A DNA stretch of 64,000 nucleotides from CAVVEQ01 sp963806635 (lineage in GTDB: Bacteria > Chloroflexota > Anaerolineae > Anaerolineales > Anaerolineaceae), in contig CAWDZA010000023.1 of the NCBI GenBank assembly GCA_963806635.1, forward strand, positions 1-64,000. The letters run 5' to 3'. Below, in pieces: positions 60,718-64,000 of this stretch. The position numbers and the translations under genes were made by a program. Position 1 is the first letter of the stretch, and each line of letters opens with the position of its first letter. The notes beneath the pieces were generated by a model, which saw only the letters and a list, made by a program, of their open reading frames with translations, was not told the DNA's origin and ran no database searches.

Positions 60718-61080
60718 ATGAGCAATTTACCCTTTGTCAAAGCAGCAGATGTGGAAGGCGAGCACCGCATTCCTCCGCGAGTCTCAAAGCTGCTGCTGGC
60801 CCCCAAATTCGGCGGGGTGAAGAATGTATCCATGGGCATGAATATCACCGAGGTCGGCAGCATGATCCCAGACCATGTTCACGAGGAATCCGAAGAAGTG
60901 CTCTTCCTGATCAGCGGCAAAGCCAAGATCGTTATCGAGGGGGAAGGGGAGTGGGAGATCGGTCCCGAGACTGCTTTCTATTCGCCCCTGGGTAAGAAAC
61001 ACCGCGTTGAAAATATCGGCGACGAGCCCCTGCGTATCGTTTGGGTGTATTCCCCGCCGCTGCCATCCCATATCAGCTAA
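60718..61080 (+). CDS. Single-domain cupin protein
   Basis: 120 residues. Cupin motif 1 SMIPDHVHEESEEVLFLISGKAKIVIEG has the metal-binding H-x-H and Glu. Motif 2 PLGKKHRVENIGDEPLRIVWVY includes the third His. Small cupins act as isomerases, dioxygenases or sugar-binding proteins; role unknown here. GGAG lies 7 nt before the ATG. First gene of the plus-strand operon. Confidence 0.88.
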   Translation: MSNLPFVKAADVEGEHRIPPRVSKLLLAPKFGGVKNVSMGMNITEVGSMIPDHVHEESEEVLFLISGKAKIVIEGEGEWEIGPETAFYSPLGKKHRVENIGDEPLRIVWVYSPPLPSHIS

Positions 61081-61105
61081 TCTAAAAAACTTTAGGAGAT
61101 GAATC

Positions 61106-62020
61106 ATGTTTGAAGATACCCGTGCGTACTTGAAGAAGATCGGTTTACCTGAAGGCGACCTGTTCGATATGCCCACATCCAACCAGCGTTTCCCGGATGG
61201 GGCTGCGTTCCGGATCGAGGTGCCCACCGTGAACACCGCGGAAGCGGTGCAGGCGCTGCTGGAAACCGCCACCAAGAATGGCATCGTTATTAACCGCGTC
61301 ACCGAGACCTATGGCATGTTCCGCCATACCCGCCAGGAGATCAAGGAGTATTGCAAGCTGTGCGCGGATTACGGCGCCGAGCTGCTCCTCTCTGTTGGAC
61401 CCCGAGCTACCTATGATACCGGGGCGACCGTTCTTTCCGCTCAGGGTGTGCGCATCAGCTACCGCCTGCGCGGGCAGGAGCAGGTGCTGCGCGGCGTGGA
61501 GGATATCAAACGTGGCTATGACCTGGGCTGCCGCGGCTTCCTCATCTATGACGAGGGCATGCTCTGGCTGGTGGGCAAGATGCGCACGGATGGCGCACTG
61601 CCAAAAGATATTATCTTCAAGACCTCCGCTCATCTGGGTCACTGCAATCCCTGCTCCTTCAAGCTGCTCGAGAGCCTGGGCGCCGATAGCATCAACCCGG
61701 TGCGCGACCTGCAGATCCCGATGATCGCCGCGCTGCGTGCCGCCGTGAAAGTTCCGCTGGATGTCCACACCGATAATCCCCCCGGATCAGGTGGTTTTAT
61801 CCGTGTCTACGAAGCCCCCGAGATCGTGCGCGTTGCAGCTCCGCTGCACTGCAAGACCGGTAACTCGGTGGTCAGCTCCCACGGCAGCCTCACCTCTGCC
61901 AGCGACGGCGTGAAGATGGCCGACCAGGCATCCATCGTTGTGGAAATGCTCAATAAGTATCAGCCCGATCTCAAGCAGTCCCCCAAAGGCTCCAAAGACC
62001 TGCACCTGCCGGTTGTGTAA
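61106..62020 (+). CDS. U32-peptidase-like TIM-barrel protein
   Basis: 304 residues. Alpha/beta-barrel pattern: GAELLLSVGPRATYDTGATVLSAQG, EDIKRGYDLGCRGFLIYDEGML, KTSAHLGHCNPCSFKLLESLGADSINPVRDLQIPMIAALRAAVKVPLDVHTDNPPGSGG. Resembles proteins labelled peptidase U32, but I see no proof of peptidase activity; a lyase or isomerase barrel is also possible. The repeated Cys (AHLGHCNPC) may bind metal. AGGAG 7 nt before the ATG. Confidence 0.62.
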   Translation: MFEDTRAYLKKIGLPEGDLFDMPTSNQRFPDGAAFRIEVPTVNTAEAVQALLETATKNGIVINRVTETYGMFRHTRQEIKEYCKLCADYGAELLLSVGPRATYDTGATVLSAQGVRISYRLRGQEQVLRGVEDIKRGYDLGCRGFLIYDEGMLWLVGKMRTDGALPKDIIFKTSAHLGHCNPCSFKLLESLGADSINPVRDLQIPMIAALRAAVKVPLDVHTDNPPGSGGFIRVYEAPEIVRVAAPLHCKTGNSVVSSHGSLTSASDGVKMADQASIVVEMLNKYQPDLKQSPKGSKDLHLPVV

Positions 62021-62053
62021 TCACTTATGAAGTATTGACGAAGGGAGATCGAA

Positions 62054-63019
62054 ATGAGCGATTGGCAGATCCCTCCCCAGGGCGGTCACATGGAGCGCCC
62101 CAGCGGCGTGTATTACCAGACCATGAACATGACCGAGATCAATGCGCGGCTGAAAACCAACGACCTGATCATCATCCCGGTTGGCAGCACCGAGTGCCAT
62201 GGGGCCGGGCAGCCTACCGGCGAGGATACCTTCCTGGTGACCCGCATGGCCGAGCAGGTGGCGCTGAAGACGGGCTGCACGGTGGCGGAACCGGTCTGGT
62301 ACGGTTCGCATCCCTACAATCACCTGGGCATGCCTGGGACGGTGGTCATCCCCGAGGATGCCTTCCTGGCAAACCTGCGCGGGGTGATCGCTGGGTTCTG
62401 GAACACCGGCTTCCGCAAGCAGATCCTGCTGAATGGCCACGGGCAGGAAGAGGTCATTCCGCTGGCACTGCACCAGTTCGCCAAGAAGTACCAGGTGCCC
62501 TGCGTGCTGGTCTCGCTGCACTGGCCGACGGTGATCCATGAGTACCTCAAGGATAAGGCTCACGGCGGACCCTTCGAAACTCCCTTCCAGCACGCCTGCG
62601 AAGTGGAAGCTTCCTATTCGCTGGCGCTTTTCCCCGAGTTCATGCAGATGGACAAGGTGGTGGATACGAAGCCGGAGGGCTTTCTGCCGCCAGGGCACGT
62701 GGATAAGGGCGGAGAGGTCTATCACGCCCCCATCAAGGGCCACGAGCATGTGGGCCTGGGTGGCATTGAAGTGCTGTGCTACCCGGAAGGCGTCATCGGC
62801 AGGCCAACGCTCGCGAATGCGGATAAAGCCCGCGAGGGTTTGGGGGTCCTGCTCGATTACATGGTGAAGCTGATCGGCGACATCATGACCCGCTTCCCGG
62901 CCGGCGTGCTGCCGCCCGTGGATAAAACCACCATGCGGGACCCGGAGGAGATCGAGAAGCTCCTCAAAGGACCCTTGAATGGCGGCAAGCATATTTACAC
63001 AGTTGCATACCCGCCCTAA
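62054..63019 (+). CDS. Creatininase-family amidohydrolase/lactonase
   Basis: 321 residues. Metal-site motif IIPVGSTECHGAGQPTGEDTFL (Glu and His ligands), PVWYGSHPYNHLGMPGTVVIPEDAF and LLNGHGQEEVIPLAL. The family includes creatininase, formamide hydrolases and a cyclic-polyol ketone hydrolase; a ring-opening hydrolysis is likely. GGGAG 7 nt before the ATG. Third gene of the plus-strand operon. Confidence 0.85.
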   Translation: MSDWQIPPQGGHMERPSGVYYQTMNMTEINARLKTNDLIIIPVGSTECHGAGQPTGEDTFLVTRMAEQVALKTGCTVAEPVWYGSHPYNHLGMPGTVVIPEDAFLANLRGVIAGFWNTGFRKQILLNGHGQEEVIPLALHQFAKKYQVPCVLVSLHWPTVIHEYLKDKAHGGPFETPFQHACEVEASYSLALFPEFMQMDKVVDTKPEGFLPPGHVDKGGEVYHAPIKGHEHVGLGGIEVLCYPEGVIGRPTLANADKAREGLGVLLDYMVKLIGDIMTRFPAGVLPPVDKTTMRDPEEIEKLLKGPLNGGKHIYTVAYPP

Positions 63020-63091
63020 ACCGCGCAATGTGGAACGCTTCCTACATGTACTTTCCAGCACATCGCAGGCAGGCGGTTTCAGGGACGCAAG

Positions 63092-63156
63092 GATCCCGGT
63101 CTCCAGCAATTCTCTTTACACGTTTCTCCGATTGCTGGGATCGGGATTCTTTTTTT
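63092..63156 (+). terminator. Long hairpin with T-run between creatininase and AOR genes
   Basis: GATCCCG (63092-63098) pairs with CGGGATT (63142-63148) and CCAGCAAT (63103-63110) with ATTGCTGG (63131-63138), around a 20-nt loop. Eight T/C bases (CTTTTTTT) follow. It could end the operon or act as an attenuator for AOR, 40 nt before its ATG. Confidence 0.65.
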
Positions 63157-63195
63157 CGACAAGAAAACACGAACATTATTAAATAAAGAGGCAAC

Positions 63196-64000
63196 ATGAG
63201 ATTGATCCGGTTAGATATGCACCAGGGCAAAGCCTCCTCAGTGCCAGTGCCCACCAAGTATGAAAAATTCGGCGGGCGAGCGCTCATCGCGAAGCTCTTG
63301 TTGGAGGAAGTTCCTCCCACGTGCGATGCGCTGGGTCCAAAAAATAAATTGATCCTCTGCCCGGGCCTCCTGGGTGGAGCTTCTGTTGCGGCTGGGGGAC
63401 GTTTATCCGTGGGCGGTAAAAGCCCGCTCACCAGAGGAGTCAAGGAAGCCAACGCAGGCGGAACCGCTGGGGATGCCCTAGGCAAACTGGGGATCAAGGC
63501 TGTAGTTGTGGAAAACCAGCCTGATGCGGGAAGGTTCTACCTTCTCCATATTCACGGTGAAAATGCAGACCTGCTCCCGGCGGATGACCTGCGGGGATGC
63601 GGCACTTACGCGGTATCCGAAAAACTTCAGGAACGCTTCGGCAAATCCTCGACCATCATCTCGATCGGACAGGCGGGTGAGCAGCTCCTTTTGGGTGCCT
63701 GTATCGCCTGCACCGGTGAAGCCGACCAGCGCAGCAACCTGGCAGCCAGGGGCGGGTTGGGGGCGGTGATGGGCAGCAAGGGGTTAAAGGCGGTGGTAAT
63801 CGAAAAACCCGCCGGGGGCAGCATGCAACCCACCAATAAGGAGCTGCTGCGCTCCGCTGCCCAGGCATTTGCCCAGAAATTGATCAATGATCCAAAACTT
63901 GGTACCCAGGGTACACAGCATCTTTATGGTACGGCTTCCATCGTCGGGGCAGTCAATGAGATCGGCTCGCTGCCGACCCGAAATTTTTCGAATGGAAATT
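63196..64000 (+). CDS. Aldehyde:ferredoxin oxidoreductase family protein (N-terminal part, runs off the window)
   Basis: About 268 residues to the right edge without a stop. AOR N-domain features: KYEKFGGRALIAKLLLEEVPP, LILCPGLLGGASVAAGGRLSVGGKSPLTRGVKEANAGG, TIISIGQAGEQLLLGACIACTG and AARGGLGAVMGSKGLKAVVIEKP (pterin-binding). The [4Fe-4S] region lies beyond the window. ATG 63196 has GAGG 6 nt upstream. Distinct from the AOR at 17.9-19.7 kb; probably oxidises an aldehyde or reduces an acid in the regulon, with the 61-aa ferredoxin as partner. Confidence 0.88.
   Translation, partial: MRLIRLDMHQGKASSVPVPTKYEKFGGRALIAKLLLEEVPPTCDALGPKNKLILCPGLLGGASVAAGGRLSVGGKSPLTRGVKEANAGGTAGDALGKLGIKAVVVENQPDAGRFYLLHIHGENADLLPADDLRGCGTYAVSEKLQERFGKSSTIISIGQAGEQLLLGACIACTGEADQRSNLAARGGLGAVMGSKGLKAVVIEKPAGGSMQPTNKELLRSAAQAFAQKLINDPKLGTQGTQHLYGTASIVGAVNEIGSLPTRNFSNGN

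Noticed and set aside
62021..63109. Minus-strand open frame (362 codons) opposite creatininase
   Set aside because: Shadow of the creatininase gene, whose motifs and SD are clear.
63020..63160. Cyclic-di-GMP riboswitch suggested by GGGACGCAAGG
   Set aside because: The rest of the conserved core is absent; only the terminator hairpin is supported.

Overview
The window reads as chromosomal DNA of an anaerobic, GC-rich bacterium. The gene set suggests Chloroflexota (Anaerolineae-like): two tungsten aldehyde:ferredoxin oxidoreductases (AOR), a fused ADP-forming acyl-CoA synthetase, split [4Fe-4S] fumarase, a 4Fe-4S iron-sulfur flavoprotein, stand-alone Flp-type pilins, lipoproteins with Ala/Pro/Thr linkers and many MerR/TetR/PadR/MarR/IclR/LacI regulators. 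Strong Shine-Dalgarno (SD) sites, TTG/GTG starts and sigma70-type TTGACA-17-TATAAT promoters are common. The phylum is an inference from gene content. I saw no rRNA, tRNA or CRISPR.

Layout. 0-6.2 kb: end of an unknown gene, a VWA protein, a MerR regulator divergent from an ECF-transporter S component, then EcfT, a fused EcfA-EcfA ATPase and a winged-helix regulator. 6.3-9.7 kb: TetR plus SDR epimerase, a MITE-like element, PadR plus membrane protein. 9.7-16.8 kb: palindromic repeats, an EamA permease, an iron-sulfur flavoprotein, MarR plus glycosyltransferase, a metallo-beta-lactamase-fold protein and two membrane proteins. 16.9-20.7 kb: an SCP2-AOR-toroid operon divergent from a MaoC hydratase. 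20.8-26 kb: a YihY protein, a GH1 beta-glucosidase, flavodoxin, GNAT, ribokinase, and a peroxiredoxin whose catalytic-Cys codon is TGA. 26.2-37.5 kb: two tandem, almost identical pilin genes, an acyl-CoA synthetase, HI0933-type flavoprotein, flavin reductase operon, M1-like peptidase, asparaginase, a lone tyrosine recombinase, MFS permease and PIG-L deacetylase.

37.7-51.6 kb is one long plus-strand L-arabinose locus: LacI regulator, YtfQRT/YjfF-type (AraUVWZ-like) ABC transporter, a thiol-redox insert (lipoprotein, TlpA-like protein, CcdA), a zinc dehydrogenase, then araB-araD-araA. The second permease carries an unusual cysteine-containing extracytoplasmic tail.

51.65-64 kb looks like a single regulon of unknown substrate. 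A minus-strand operon (nitroreductase, unknown 154-aa protein, CoA-transferase A/B, ferredoxin, IclR, malic enzyme, fumarase A/B, IclR) and a separate Ldh-family dehydrogenase face a plus-strand operon (cupin, U32-like TIM barrel, creatininase-family hydrolase, AOR). All three promoters carry the same approximately 18-bp motif (AGTTTC-N2-T-N-GATA-N-AA).

Two points stand out. First, the peroxiredoxin is a strong selenoprotein candidate: UGA sits exactly at the peroxidatic cysteine and is followed by a bacterial-SECIS-like hairpin. Second, small indels break several otherwise conserved genes (winged-helix regulator, EcfA, EcfT, epimerase, M1 peptidase, lacI, araB). Correcting them gives whole-codon genes in every case, so sequence error or very recent decay is likely.
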